DNA of 64,000 bases from Aquimarina sp. AU58 (GTDB lineage Bacteria > Bacteroidota > Bacteroidia > Flavobacteriales > Flavobacteriaceae), in the NCBI RefSeq assembly GCF_900312745.1, contig NZ_OMPD01000014.1, positions 3,038,001 through 3,102,000 on the forward strand, in the 5' to 3' direction. The translations under genes and the position numbers were made by a program. Every line of letters starts with the position of its first letter. Within the stretch, counting starts at the first letter, position 1. Positions 8,804-18,570 of this stretch are shown piece by piece. Below the pieces are notes generated by a model. The model searched no databases, was not told where the DNA came from, and saw only the letters and a program-made list of their open reading frames with translations.

Positions 8804-9940
8804 ATGAACCACAAATCTATCTTATATATAATTCTATGTGTATGCCTATCATTTTCTGGTTGGACACAAGAAGGCAAAACGGATCAAAACCTGAGTGATT
8901 TTACAATGAGTAATCCAAGTTCTCCTGCGTTTTTATTAGTAGGAGAATCTCCGACAGAAATTTATACACCTACTAATCTTAAAGCATTAGCGCTACATGT
9001 ATTCAATAATTTTGGAGAAAGCTTTTCTATAGAAGTAGCTCCTTACTTTTTTATCAATCGAAAGAGTAAGAACAGAACCTATTATAAATATATCGGTATA
9101 GAAGAGGATCAAACTACAGGAGCGGTGAAACAAAAACCATTTAGAGGATTAAACACGACAACTTTATCTTTTGCTTATGTTGATAAAGAATTTGAAGGTA
9201 TTGTTGGTAAAAGAAAAACCTATGCAGTAGGACTACGTACAACTTTGTTACGTTTTTATGATAAAGACAAAATATATGAAGAAGCAAAAAAAGTTGGTAA
9301 TATCCTTAAAAACCTAGATAACCCTCCTGTTGATGTATTAGCAGATGCTAGCGGAGATGATCCTGTAAAACGAGCAATAGCAGAGAAAGCTATTATCGAG
9401 CATTATAAAAAAGAAAAAGAGAGAATACGCCCACAATTAAAAGAGTTTAAAAAAACTGTTAAACCCTATGTTAGTGTAGATGGTGCTATTGGATATAGTG
9501 CATTGTTTAAGGGAGATAAAATAGATTCTGGTACAGCTAATCGCCTAGGGAGTTGGATTACAGGACAAGGAAGTTTGGTTCTAAATGAAGGGTCAGATAG
9601 TGAACGAAATAACTATCTAAATGTATTAGTAACTGCCAGGTATATTGAGGATGAATTTAATATTGATGCGAATGACCAATTCTTTAAAACATTTTATCGG
9701 GATTTGGGAGCAAAAGTAGAACTTGAAATAGATCGATTTTCACTGGCATACGAATATATTTCTCGTAACGGAAGCATAAATAGTGAACGTTCTGTAGGAA
9801 CTTTAAAATACACACTTTCAAAAGATATCACATTAATTGGTGGCTTTGGAAAAGATTTTCCTGTAGATGATAATTTGGTTACCGTATTTGGAATAAATTG
9901 GGGAGTGAATTTTGGAGGTAAAGTTGCAATGAAGGAGTAA
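8804..9940 (+). CDS. Secreted/outer-membrane hypothetical protein, 378 aa
   Basis: A signal peptide is clear (hydrophobic ILYIILCVCLSFSGW, cleavage likely near residue 22). The mature part contains alternating aromatic/polar strands separated by charged loops, and a Lys/Glu-rich helical insert in the middle (about residues 155-220). The final strands end in GINWGVNFGGKVAMKE. This resembles an outer-membrane beta-barrel with a helical loop, but I recognise no named family. It follows the 116-aa gene by 4 bases. Confidence 0.75.
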   Translation: MNHKSILYIILCVCLSFSGWTQEGKTDQNLSDFTMSNPSSPAFLLVGESPTEIYTPTNLKALALHVFNNFGESFSIEVAPYFFINRKSKNRTYYKYIGIEEDQTTGAVKQKPFRGLNTTTLSFAYVDKEFEGIVGKRKTYAVGLRTTLLRFYDKDKIYEEAKKVGNILKNLDNPPVDVLADASGDDPVKRAIAEKAIIEHYKKEKERIRPQLKEFKKTVKPYVSVDGAIGYSALFKGDKIDSGTANRLGSWITGQGSLVLNEGSDSERNNYLNVLVTARYIEDEFNIDANDQFFKTFYRDLGAKVELEIDRFSLAYEYISRNGSINSERSVGTLKYTLSKDITLIGGFGKDFPVDDNLVTVFGINWGVNFGGKVAMKE

Positions 9941-10008
9941 TTTGTGATAGCTATTATAACCCGTAAATAATCAATGTTTTAATAGAAAAAAAACAGAAAT
10001 ATAACCTT

Positions 10009-10380
10009 ATGAATACTGTACACCAGTTAATTCAAACTATTGATTCTGCAATTACCAGTATCCAAAATCGTGATGATTATAAAACTATAAAATTTAATAC
10101 AGAGAAAAATGAATTAACAGCCTCAGAAGTTGTTATTTACTTTAATCAACTTAAGCAAGCCGTTTTAGTATCACAAGAAACCCGAAAAAACATATCGAAT
10201 ACTCAATTACAAGAGACTTCTATAATTACAACTACTATTATTAAAAGTAACCAGTTAATAATATCTGATGGGCAACTAGATCTTAATCGTACAATTTCAC
10301 CAAGCTTTGCAATAGAAGAAAATCTAACCTTACAAGTTTTGCTTACTGCTATTCAAGAGTACAAAAATGTATACCCCTAA
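10009..10380 (+). CDS. Hypothetical protein, 123 aa
   Basis: I do not recognise this small soluble-looking protein. It has no signal peptide and no membrane span; the text suggests mainly helices with a Thr/Ile-rich centre. It lies 68 bases after the 378-aa envelope gene and could be the last member of that transcription unit. The following ~190 bases are very AT-rich and separate it from the peptidase gene. Confidence 0.6.
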   Translation: MNTVHQLIQTIDSAITSIQNRDDYKTIKFNTEKNELTASEVVIYFNQLKQAVLVSQETRKNISNTQLQETSIITTTIIKSNQLIISDGQLDLNRTISPSFAIEENLTLQVLLTAIQEYKNVYP

Positions 10381-10573
10381 ATTTCTACACATGATTCTTT
10401 AATACTACTCATTCATACAGATAAAACGGTAATATGGAATGTGTTGTTTTAGAACAATAAATAGGTATGGAAGGTAATAATTATATTTTTTTTATATATT
10501 TTTTACATTTTATAATCTAAATTGTGGCAACAATTTTAAAAGAGGCTTATTAAAAACTAATTTTAAATACTTT

Positions 10574-12754
10574 ATGAAAACTAAATTCATTTATTCACTT
10601 CTAATTTTTACAATGTTTTTTATGGCATGTAAGACAGAAAAAAAACCTGATTTAGAACCAGAACCCTATAAATCTATTGAGGCTCCTGTAGCCAAGAAGG
10701 TTGCCGAAGAGTTAAAAGCGCACGGAGATACACGTATTGATAATTACTTTTGGATGCGTCTAAGTGATAAGCAAAAAAATGCTGAAACACCCGATGCGCA
10801 AACTCAGGATGTACTAGATTATCTTAATGCAGAAAACCACTACAAGGATGGAGCAATGAAACATACAGAAGGTTTACAGAAAAAACTGTATGATGAAATT
10901 GTAGGACGTATTAAAAAAGACGACTCTTCTGTTCCTTACAATGATAATGGTTACTCGTATTATACTCGATATGAAAAAGGCATGGATTATGCTTTATATT
11001 GTCGTAAGAAATTAGAAGACAATAGTAAAGAAGAAATTATGCTTAATGGACCAGAACTGGCAAAAGATCATGCTTACTATGCTATTGGAGGCCGATCAGT
11101 AAGCCCGGATAATAAACTTTTGGCCTATAGTGTAGATACCGTTTCACGACGTCGTTATGTAGTTTATTTTAAGAACCTAGAATCAGGAGAAATACTTTCT
11201 GATGAACTTAAAAATACAGGAAGAGGAGCTGTGTGGGCAAATGATAATAAAACTGTTTTTTATGCTTCTAAAGACCCTGTAACACTTAGACAAGATAAAA
11301 TATATAAACATGTATTAGGAACAGATCAATCTGAAGATGAGTTAGTTTTTCATGAAAAAGATGAAACCTTTAGCTGTTTTATATTTAAATCCAGATCAGA
11401 TAAATATCTTATGATCGGTAGTGATCAGACACTATCTACAGAGTATCAATATTTAGATGCCAATACTCCTAATGATGAATGGAAGATCATTCAGCCTAGA
11501 GAAAGAGATTTAGAATATGGTGTTGATCATTATGATGGTCATTTTTATATAAGAACAAATCTTGATGCTAAGAATTTTCGTTTAGTAAAAACACCTGTTA
11601 CAGCTACTACCAAGGAAAACTGGGTAGATGTTATTCCACATCGCGAAGATATTCTACTACAGAGTTTTGTACTCTTTAAAGAACATTTGGTTTTACAAGA
11701 ACGTGTTAATGGATTACGTACTATTCGTATTATGAAATGGAATGGAGATAATGATCATTATATCGAGTTTAATGATCCGGCATATGTGTCATATCCTACT
11801 ACTAATCTAGATTTTGACACCAATATTTTACGATATGGATACACCTCTTTAACGACTCCTAATAGTACTATCGAGTATAATATGGATACTAAGGAACGAA
11901 AAGTATTAAAAGAAGAAGAAGTAGTAGACCCAAATTTTTCTAAAGATAACTATGTATCAGAACGTCTTTATGCAACAGCTAGAGATGGTGTAAAAGTTCC
12001 TATTTCTTTAGTATATAAAAAGGGAGTACAAAGAAATGCTAATACTCCTTTGTTACTCTACTCTTATGGTTCATACGGAAGCAGTACTGAGCCATTTTTT
12101 AGATCTAACAGACTTAGTTTATTAGATAGAGGTTTTGTATATGCCATGGCGCATATTAGAGGAGGACAAGAAATGGGAAGACATTGGTATGAGGATGGAA
12201 AGCTACTTAAAAAGAAAAATACATTTACCGATTTTATTGATTGTGGAGAATTTTTGGTAAAAGAAGGTTTTACAAGTGCAGAACATATGTATGCAATGGG
12301 AGGTAGTGCCGGTGGTTTATTGATGGGGGCGGTGTTAAATATGAAACCCGAACTATGGAACGGTGTTGTAGCAGCTGTACCCTTTGTTGATGTAGTTTCA
12401 ACTATGATGGACGAAACTATACCACTAACCACTTTTGAATTTGATGAGTGGGGAAATCCTAAAAATAAAGAATATTATGAGTATATGAAATCATACTCTC
12501 CTTATGATAATGTTGAAGCAAAAGCGTATCCGAATACGTTAATCACAACAGGATATTGGGATAGCCAGGTACAATACTGGGAACCTGCAAAATGGATTGC
12601 TAAGCTGCGAGAATTGAAAACCGATGATAACCTCCTTATTATGGATTGTGATATGGAAACAGGTCACGGAGGTGCTTCAGGACGTTTTCAACGTTACAAA
12701 CGTACTGCTCTTTCTTATGCCTTTATGATGGATCTTGAAGGAATGAAAGAATAA
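10574..12754 (+). CDS. Prolyl oligopeptidase family serine peptidase (S9A, oligopeptidase B-like)
   Basis: This 726-residue lipoprotein has the lipobox FFMAC at its N-terminus, so it is exported and lipid-anchored. The N-terminal ~420 residues correspond to the beta-propeller. The C-terminal alpha/beta-hydrolase domain has the nucleophile in GGSAGG (Ser578), Asp663 in YWDSQ and His698 in GHGG. The family cleaves oligopeptides after Pro or basic residues; the specificity cannot be assigned from sequence alone. The gene stands alone, with a strong terminator 20 bases after the stop. Confidence 0.92.
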   Translation: MKTKFIYSLLIFTMFFMACKTEKKPDLEPEPYKSIEAPVAKKVAEELKAHGDTRIDNYFWMRLSDKQKNAETPDAQTQDVLDYLNAENHYKDGAMKHTEGLQKKLYDEIVGRIKKDDSSVPYNDNGYSYYTRYEKGMDYALYCRKKLEDNSKEEIMLNGPELAKDHAYYAIGGRSVSPDNKLLAYSVDTVSRRRYVVYFKNLESGEILSDELKNTGRGAVWANDNKTVFYASKDPVTLRQDKIYKHVLGTDQSEDELVFHEKDETFSCFIFKSRSDKYLMIGSDQTLSTEYQYLDANTPNDEWKIIQPRERDLEYGVDHYDGHFYIRTNLDAKNFRLVKTPVTATTKENWVDVIPHREDILLQSFVLFKEHLVLQERVNGLRTIRIMKWNGDNDHYIEFNDPAYVSYPTTNLDFDTNILRYGYTSLTTPNSTIEYNMDTKERKVLKEEEVVDPNFSKDNYVSERLYATARDGVKVPISLVYKKGVQRNANTPLLLYSYGSYGSSTEPFFRSNRLSLLDRGFVYAMAHIRGGQEMGRHWYEDGKLLKKKNTFTDFIDCGEFLVKEGFTSAEHMYAMGGSAGGLLMGAVLNMKPELWNGVVAAVPFVDVVSTMMDETIPLTTFEFDEWGNPKNKEYYEYMKSYSPYDNVEAKAYPNTLITTGYWDSQVQYWEPAKWIAKLRELKTDDNLLIMDCDMETGHGGASGRFQRYKRTALSYAFMMDLEGMKE

Positions 12755-12774
12755 ATAGTATAGTAAATAAAAAC

Positions 12775-12810
12775 AAAAAGCCAGTAAGAATGTGTTCTTA
12801 CTGGCTTTTT
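12775..12810 (+). terminator. Strong rho-independent terminator after the prolyl oligopeptidase gene
   Basis: A perfect 16-bp stem (AAAAAGCCAGTAAGAA and complement) with a TGTG loop ends in a T run. The stem's own A and T tracts make it potentially bidirectional. Confidence 0.9.
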
Positions 12811-13022
12811 GTTTTCATCTTTATTTTATAATTATAAAGAAACCAAAAGATTATCTATATGATATAAATACCGTTATGGAATATGCTCTAAGACTAATTA
12901 AAAAAATGTAATGGAACCCTGTTGTAAAAATCATGATATAGAAAAGAGGTGTTAAAGTTTGTGTTAAAAACAACTGTGCTACAGATAACTAATTACTCTA
13001 AATAGATACTTTTGTTCATACA

Positions 13023-13400
13023 ATGAATCTTTCCTTTGGTAAATATTGTTTATTAAGAGCACTAATAACTCTGATATTTGCACTTTTTTTTGGTAATAAA
13101 ATTAGTGCAAATAGTACTACTTCTTATTACAATTTAGTAATCGAATCTTTTTCTATACATAGTATAGATAATGAAACAGATTATGAGCATGATGGTCAAA
13201 CGTTTATCGATAGCCTGGACTTAAATGAACTTGAAGACAGGGAAGAGGAAGAAGAATATGTGAAATGCGCTTTTTGTGCATTTCAAGACAAAAAGATTAT
13301 TACTAAAAATAATGATAATTTTAATCAAAAAAATTATCAATTTCCCACTGCAAAAGGCAAATACTATATTCTGTACTGCTGCCTAAAAGTATATTCATAA
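13023..13400 (+). CDS. Small exported hypothetical protein, 125 aa
   Basis: I recognise no family. The N-terminus has a hydrophobic segment (ALITLIFALFFG) ending near SAN, consistent with a signal peptide or anchor. The middle contains an acidic cluster (EDREEEEE) followed by a CAFCAF cysteine pair and a basic region. It lies 82 bases upstream of the DUF2490 gene and runs in the same direction, so it may be the first gene of a small operon ending with the carbonic anhydrase. Confidence 0.55.
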   Translation: MNLSFGKYCLLRALITLIFALFFGNKISANSTTSYYNLVIESFSIHSIDNETDYEHDGQTFIDSLDLNELEDREEEEEYVKCAFCAFQDKKIITKNNDNFNQKNYQFPTAKGKYYILYCCLKVYS

Positions 13401-13482
13401 AGTTATTATTTATAAGTCTTAAATGTTAGGAATTAACTTTTGTTAGTTCCCGATTTTGATATTTAATTTTAATAATAATATT

Positions 13483-14190
13483 GTGAAATATATAAAAATC
13501 ATACTGTTTATTATTCCAATAACAGTATTTAGTCAAAACCCGACTACAGAAAAAAGTTATAGTTCCTGGAATTCTCTAATTATCGATTATACTATAAACA
13601 ATAAGGTTTATATAAAAAATGAAGCTCATTTTAGGCGAACAGACTTTTTAAAAAATTGGCAACAAATATTAATTAGACCATCTATACATTATAAATTCAA
13701 TACAACTCTGGATTTTGGAATTGGCTATAGTTTTGCTAAGAATTATAGGGCTACGCATAATTTTAATGAAAACAATGTTTGGGAACAGGTAACATTATCT
13801 CATACATCAGGAAAGTCTAATTTCAAACATCGATTTAGATTTGAACAACGTTTCATTGAACAGTTTGTAGAAGTAACGCCTAATGTTTTCAAAGCAAATG
13901 AAACAGATTATAAAATGCGATTTAGATATCGTTTTACATTTCAGATTCCTTTGTTTACAGTATATAATAACACAAAAATAAAAGCAGCTGTTTTTGATGA
14001 AATTTGGTTGAATACTGATTCGGGAATTGTTCCTAAATCTTTAAATCAAAACTGGTTTTATGTTGGATTATCATATCCTATACTTAAAAACACATCTATA
14101 GGACTTGGTTATATGAATGATTATATGCCAATAGCAGATCATTTTAGAAGTAACCACATTTTACAAACAACACTTAAGTTCCACATTTAA
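13483..14190 (+). CDS. DUF2490-family outer-membrane protein
   Basis: The start is set at a GTG because it gives a compact signal peptide (KYIKIILFIIPITVFSQ); the frame extends 9 codons further upstream to a TTG. The mature protein matches the DUF2490 pattern: a conserved opening SSWNSLIIDYTINNK, repeated amphipathic strands, and a C-terminus typical of outer-membrane barrels. Function is unknown. It ends 11 bases before the carbonic anhydrase gene, which suggests co-transcription. Confidence 0.8.
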   Translation: MKYIKIILFIIPITVFSQNPTTEKSYSSWNSLIIDYTINNKVYIKNEAHFRRTDFLKNWQQILIRPSIHYKFNTTLDFGIGYSFAKNYRATHNFNENNVWEQVTLSHTSGKSNFKHRFRFEQRFIEQFVEVTPNVFKANETDYKMRFRYRFTFQIPLFTVYNNTKIKAAVFDEIWLNTDSGIVPKSLNQNWFYVGLSYPILKNTSIGLGYMNDYMPIADHFRSNHILQTTLKFHI

Positions 14191-14201
14191 ATATAAAAGA
14201 A

Positions 14202-15032
14202 ATGAAAACCACTAATAATATGGTATTTATAGCTGTAATTACGGCTATACTAGTATCCTCTTGTACGAATACAAAAGAAAAAATTAAAAGAGAGCATTCT
14301 ATAGAAGTTGCTAAAGAAAAAACTACTTCGACAACTGATCATGCAAAAAAACATTGGAGTTATGTAGGGGAAACAAGTCCAGAACATTGGGCAGAAATTG
14401 AAAAGAACTCAGAATGTGGAGGAAAATTTCAATCTCCTATAAATATTGTGAGTTTAGATGCAATCGTCGATCCTAATTTAAAACCTTTAGCTATTCATTA
14501 TGTATCTAATACCAAAATACATGATGTAGTTAATAATGGTCACTCCATTCAATATAATTTTGAAGAAGGAGATTATCTTATGTACAAAGGTGATAAATAT
14601 GATTTGAAACAAATTCATTTTCACGAATCTTCAGAACATACCATAAATGGTATTAGATATCCAATAGTAATACATATGGTACATACTAATTCTAAAGGCG
14701 AATACTTAGTGCTTGCTGTAATGGCAAAAGAAGGTCAGACCAGTGCTCCTTTCAGATTTTTAGAAAGCTATTTGCCTCTTAAAAAAGGAGAAACTAAAGC
14801 TATAGGAAAACCATTTAATCTTAGTTACAACCTTCCAAAAGATAAAGAATATTATACCTATGTTGGATCATTAACCACACCACCATGTACTCAAGGTGTA
14901 AACTGGGTTATTTTTAAAGAACCCATCACAATATCTTTAGAACAAGTAAATATCTTAAGAGATCTGATGCCTTTAAATAATTATAGAAATGAACAACCAT
15001 TAAATGGAAGAGAAGTGAAAATGACAAAATAA
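14202..15032 (+). CDS. Alpha-class carbonic anhydrase, lipoprotein
   Basis: This enzyme interconverts CO2 and bicarbonate in the periplasm or at the cell surface. The lipobox LVSSC places the acylated Cys at residue 21. The domain begins with HWSYVGETSPEHW and has the zinc ligands His139 and His141 (QIHFHESSEH) and His158 (IHMVH). The Thr-containing substrate loop is in YVGSLTTPPCTQGVNW. The length of 276 residues is normal for bacterial alpha-CAs. It is directly downstream of the DUF2490 gene and ends the operon. Confidence 0.95.
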   Translation: MKTTNNMVFIAVITAILVSSCTNTKEKIKREHSIEVAKEKTTSTTDHAKKHWSYVGETSPEHWAEIEKNSECGGKFQSPINIVSLDAIVDPNLKPLAIHYVSNTKIHDVVNNGHSIQYNFEEGDYLMYKGDKYDLKQIHFHESSEHTINGIRYPIVIHMVHTNSKGEYLVLAVMAKEGQTSAPFRFLESYLPLKKGETKAIGKPFNLSYNLPKDKEYYTYVGSLTTPPCTQGVNWVIFKEPITISLEQVNILRDLMPLNNYRNEQPLNGREVKMTK

Positions 15033-15078
15033 TCGGGCCAAAACAAAAAAGAGAAAAGAGCTTGTTATTATAGTAAGG

Positions 15079-15135
15079 AATGAGGCCAGAATCCATTTTT
15101 AGTAATATATAAAACTGATGGATTCTGGCCTCATT
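15079..15135 (+). terminator. Long hairpin after the carbonic anhydrase gene; rest of spacer empty
   Basis: A perfect 18-bp inverted repeat (AATGAGGCCAGAATCCAT and complement) encloses a 21-base loop, 46 bases after the stop. It is much more GC-rich than the surroundings. It lacks a long T tract, so it could be a terminator or a 3'-end stabilising structure. The remaining ~220 bases before the porin gene are AT-rich and I see no gene there. Confidence 0.55.
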
Positions 15136-15356
15136 CATACTAAAACCTATAAATGAAGGTCATAAAATACATTATGCACATATCGAGTGTAAAGCATTGA
15201 AAATTAAGTTTTTTATAAGAGTTGTATGTATAAAAACCTGCTTTGTTTTTTGTATATTTATATGTGGTTCATTTCATTTCGTACTAATTAAGATTGTTTT
15301 TTTGATATAGATTGGATTATCAGAAATATAATAGAATATTACAATGACCTTCGGAT

Positions 15357-17120
15357 ATGACTACTCTTATAAAACCAAACCTATTAAACTGTCTCAGTAA
15401 ACAATTAGTTTTATTAAGAATTACAGTTTTTATTTTCACACTTTCTTTTGGCACTACCATTGCTCAGGGTGTCGGAGATGTTGATCCTTACCATAATAAA
15501 AGAATTGAAGAAGTTAAAATCATAATTACTAACCCATCAAATGATTCTATACTTAATAATCGGATTCGTGACAAAATACGTCAAGATTTAAAGACTTTTC
15601 CTGATAATCGATTTTTAAGAAATCATATCGAATTTTCTTTATCTCGATCACGTCAAGATCCTAAGATTGCCACAACCAAAATAGAAGTAGGGTTTGGGGC
15701 AATTGGGGGAATTATACTTACCATTAATGTAACTTTAGGAGATCAGGTTGGCGAATCGACAAAAACCGGATTTGTAACGTCAGGAAAAATTAATGACCTT
15801 CCAAAGCTATACAATTTTGGATCTACATTTATTCGCTTAAAACTTGAAGCGCTTGCAATTCATTATAGCAATACGAATGCATGGTACGGTAGACCCGACG
15901 CACTTCTCGATGGTAACCCATTAGTATCGGGGATACCCTCGGGAGATGGATATGACGATTGGGTCGAAGGATTTACTCATTTGGGAACTTATGGAATTAC
16001 TCCATTACATAATAATCTTCATATATATGCTGGTCTTAGTGCAATAGTAAGTGGTTCTAAAGGACAAGAGCTATTCACAAACAAGACAAGAGGTTATATC
16101 GGTGTTGAGGATGCATATATTGGTTTAATTACAGGAAAAACCTGGGAAAATGGTAATCGACTTGTAGTAAATGCCTCTATTGGTCGACAACGCTTTACCC
16201 TTGGAGATGGGTTTCTTATCATAAATACCTCGGCAAATGGTAGTAAAAGAGCAGCATTACAATCTAATCCTCGTTGGGCAGCAGATATGGTGGCTCGTGG
16301 TAGTGTAAAATACAATAACACCTTATTAGAATTATTCTATCTCGACCCAGATGAATTACCGGTAGTAGATTCTAAAACAAGGATCACAGGAATTAATGTA
16401 GAAGCACAACCTGTAAAAGGACTCTCTGTAGGAGCGAGTTTATTGTATATACCAAAGTCTGATTTTGGTTATTTTACATCAGCAGAAGTTCTTAGTCGAG
16501 AAGGCTTACAAGTTGTAGATGCACGTTTTCGTTGGCAACCCAAACCGCCTGGAAATTCAGGTTTTTTTATTACGGGAGAAGGTGGGTTGCAAAGAAATAA
16601 AAATTTTCCAATGCGCGCATATGGCTACTTTGGTGAGTTTGGTTGGAGTTTTTCAAAACTTCCCTGGACACCAACCTTAAGCTATCGGCATGCTCGTTTT
16701 TCTGGTGATGATCTAAATACCGATCGATTTGAGCGATGGGATCCTCTATTATCTGGTGGAAACGGAGAACAATGGGTACAAGGAATAAATCATTTTAAAG
16801 TCGTGCAGATTTCAAATGTAGTTGCACACAAGTTTCAATTACGTGTACGCCCAATCCCAAAACTTGAACTGGTACCTCAATTTTGGTTATTTAAAGCAGA
16901 TGATCTAACAAATTTAGGAGGAAATCCAGCACTCTCATTTTTAGAATCCAAAGATTATGGGGTAGAGGGTAATTTAACTTTTAAAGTGTTTTGGTCGCGT
17001 AAGGTTTATATCCAGGGACATGTGGCAGTTACATTTCCCGGTGAAGCCGTAAACAGGGCCTTAATAGAAGATCCATCAAATTGGTGGAGTACTATGCTAT
17101 TTATACGATACGCACTTTAA
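15357..17120 (+). CDS. Alginate-export-like outer-membrane porin
   Basis: This 587-residue protein has a signal peptide (hydrophobic LLRITVFIFTLSFGTTIAQ). About 90 residues resembling a POTRA-type fold come next (RIEEVKIIITNPSNDSILNNR onward). The rest is a large beta-barrel with the regular strands and RQRFTLGDGFLI-type text of the alginate-export (AlgE-like) family. It probably exports or imports a polysaccharide or other small polar molecule, but the substrate is not evident. An SDR gene with an export-like N-terminus starts 46 bases downstream in the same direction. Confidence 0.75.
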   Translation: MTTLIKPNLLNCLSKQLVLLRITVFIFTLSFGTTIAQGVGDVDPYHNKRIEEVKIIITNPSNDSILNNRIRDKIRQDLKTFPDNRFLRNHIEFSLSRSRQDPKIATTKIEVGFGAIGGIILTINVTLGDQVGESTKTGFVTSGKINDLPKLYNFGSTFIRLKLEALAIHYSNTNAWYGRPDALLDGNPLVSGIPSGDGYDDWVEGFTHLGTYGITPLHNNLHIYAGLSAIVSGSKGQELFTNKTRGYIGVEDAYIGLITGKTWENGNRLVVNASIGRQRFTLGDGFLIINTSANGSKRAALQSNPRWAADMVARGSVKYNNTLLELFYLDPDELPVVDSKTRITGINVEAQPVKGLSVGASLLYIPKSDFGYFTSAEVLSREGLQVVDARFRWQPKPPGNSGFFITGEGGLQRNKNFPMRAYGYFGEFGWSFSKLPWTPTLSYRHARFSGDDLNTDRFERWDPLLSGGNGEQWVQGINHFKVVQISNVVAHKFQLRVRPIPKLELVPQFWLFKADDLTNLGGNPALSFLESKDYGVEGNLTFKVFWSRKVYIQGHVAVTFPGEAVNRALIEDPSNWWSTMLFIRYAL

Positions 17121-17166
17121 TTAGATGTAACAAACATATTCTAGTAACTCAATAAAACATAAAATC

Positions 17167-18192
17167 ATGAATCGAAGAAACATGTTAAAAAACACAACGC
17201 TTGCTACTATAGGTGCCAGCGCTGGTATGGCTTGCGCTAACGACTCTAGAGGATCTGAAACTGCTTCAGCATTATTAGCCTCAGAGAATATAGTAGGAAA
17301 AAAAGATGTTAACCCGGTTAATCCGGCATATTTCATTCCAAATCGCTTTAAAGACAAAACAATTATTATTACCGGATGCGCAAGAGGAATGGGTAAAGCA
17401 GCAGTAAAAAGGGCAGCTCTAGAAGGTGCAAATATTGTAGGTGTAGACTGGCTTAAAGAAGAAGGAAATGCGGTTATAAATGAAATTGTTAAAGATGGTG
17501 GTTCTGCAAAATTCGTTTATGGTGATGTTTCTACTAATGAGACCTGTAAAGAAATGGTTAAAACAGCAGTAGATTCTTATGGTAAATTAGATTATGCCAT
17601 AAATAATGCAGGTGTAATGGATGCAATATTTCCCGGAGACCCTATAAACTATGAAAAACAAAAACACCTTACATTTAGTCGATGTCATGAAGCAACAGAT
17701 GAGTATTGGGATGTAGTGATGCGAGTAAATACAACAGGAGTATTTAAATGTATGCGTGAAGAATTAAAACAAATGGTAGCACAAAATCAAGGTGGTGCAA
17801 TCGTTAATGTCGCATCGGTTGCAGGGTTACGAGGTTTTTCGGGAACTCCCTCATATGTCGCAAGCAAACATGCCGTTAATGGGCTAACAAAAAATGCAGC
17901 GATAGATTATGCAGAATATGGTATACGAATCAATTCTGTGTGTATGGCCAATACTGCAACACCAATGGTAGAGCGAGCTTATCAACTTGTCATGGCTAAG
18001 GTAAAAGCTAGTGGAGGTAATGCTGGCATGGGAAATATTAAAACCAAAAGCCTTCTGCAGTATACAGATTCTAACCATCGAGACGCAACACCAGAAGAAC
18101 AGGTAGCAATTATGTTATTTTTATTGTCTGAAGAAGCATCTAATATCACTGGAGCAAATTATGCTACCGATGGTGGGTTTACTGCGTATTAA
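17167..18192 (+). CDS. Short-chain dehydrogenase/reductase with export-like N-terminus
   Basis: This 341-residue protein has a classical SDR core: the cofactor motif TGCARGMG (residues 69-76), the NNAG motif, and the catalytic Tyr230/Lys234 in YVASK. Before the core there is a ~55-residue extension starting MNRRNMLKN and continuing ATIGASAGMACAN, which looks like a twin-arginine signal with a lipobox-like end. If functional, this would place the oxidoreductase in the periplasm with its cofactor already bound. The substrate is unknown. The upstream neighbour is the porin gene. Confidence 0.85.
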   Translation: MNRRNMLKNTTLATIGASAGMACANDSRGSETASALLASENIVGKKDVNPVNPAYFIPNRFKDKTIIITGCARGMGKAAVKRAALEGANIVGVDWLKEEGNAVINEIVKDGGSAKFVYGDVSTNETCKEMVKTAVDSYGKLDYAINNAGVMDAIFPGDPINYEKQKHLTFSRCHEATDEYWDVVMRVNTTGVFKCMREELKQMVAQNQGGAIVNVASVAGLRGFSGTPSYVASKHAVNGLTKNAAIDYAEYGIRINSVCMANTATPMVERAYQLVMAKVKASGGNAGMGNIKTKSLLQYTDSNHRDATPEEQVAIMLFLLSEEASNITGANYATDGGFTAY

Positions 18193-18263
18193 AGTAGTTG
18201 TACTTATGTATACAATCGATAACTACGAATAAAAACTAATATTAATTTTTAAATCATTATATA

Positions 18264-18563
18264 ATGGAAACATTAACTATTACAGAATCAATTCTTGAAG
18301 ATTTATGTAGAGGAATTAGTTCTAGATTAGAAAAGGAAACTAATCGAGAGAAAGCTGCAGATTCTTTTATAGAAATACTTGTAAAAGACTTAAAAGAATT
18401 ACAAGAAGATCATGCTATCTCTTTATCTGTTCAAAAAAGAAGCGCGGGAGAATATGTTAACGAAAGGCGTTATCATGGTGTGCGAAAGGGGTCTGATGGG
18501 AAACCACTATATTGTGCAGTTCTCAATACTCATTTCAATTTTCAAATAGCACTTTTAGAATAA
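18264..18563 (+). CDS. Hypothetical protein, 99 aa
   Basis: I recognise no family. This soluble protein is helical in its first half (acidic/basic alternation, EDLCRGISSRLEKETN) and probably beta in its second half (ERRYHGVRKGSDGKPLYC). There is no signal peptide. It lies 71 bases after the SDR gene and converges on the LytTR regulator gene with only 7 bases between the two stop codons. Confidence 0.6.
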   Translation: METLTITESILEDLCRGISSRLEKETNREKAADSFIEILVKDLKELQEDHAISLSVQKRSAGEYVNERRYHGVRKGSDGKPLYCAVLNTHFNFQIALLE

Positions 18564-18570
18564 CAAAAAA

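Noticed and set aside
12999-13014. TACTTTTG just before the 125-aa gene as a promoter
   Set aside because: It would leave almost no leader, and there is no TTTG-like -33 element at the right distance.
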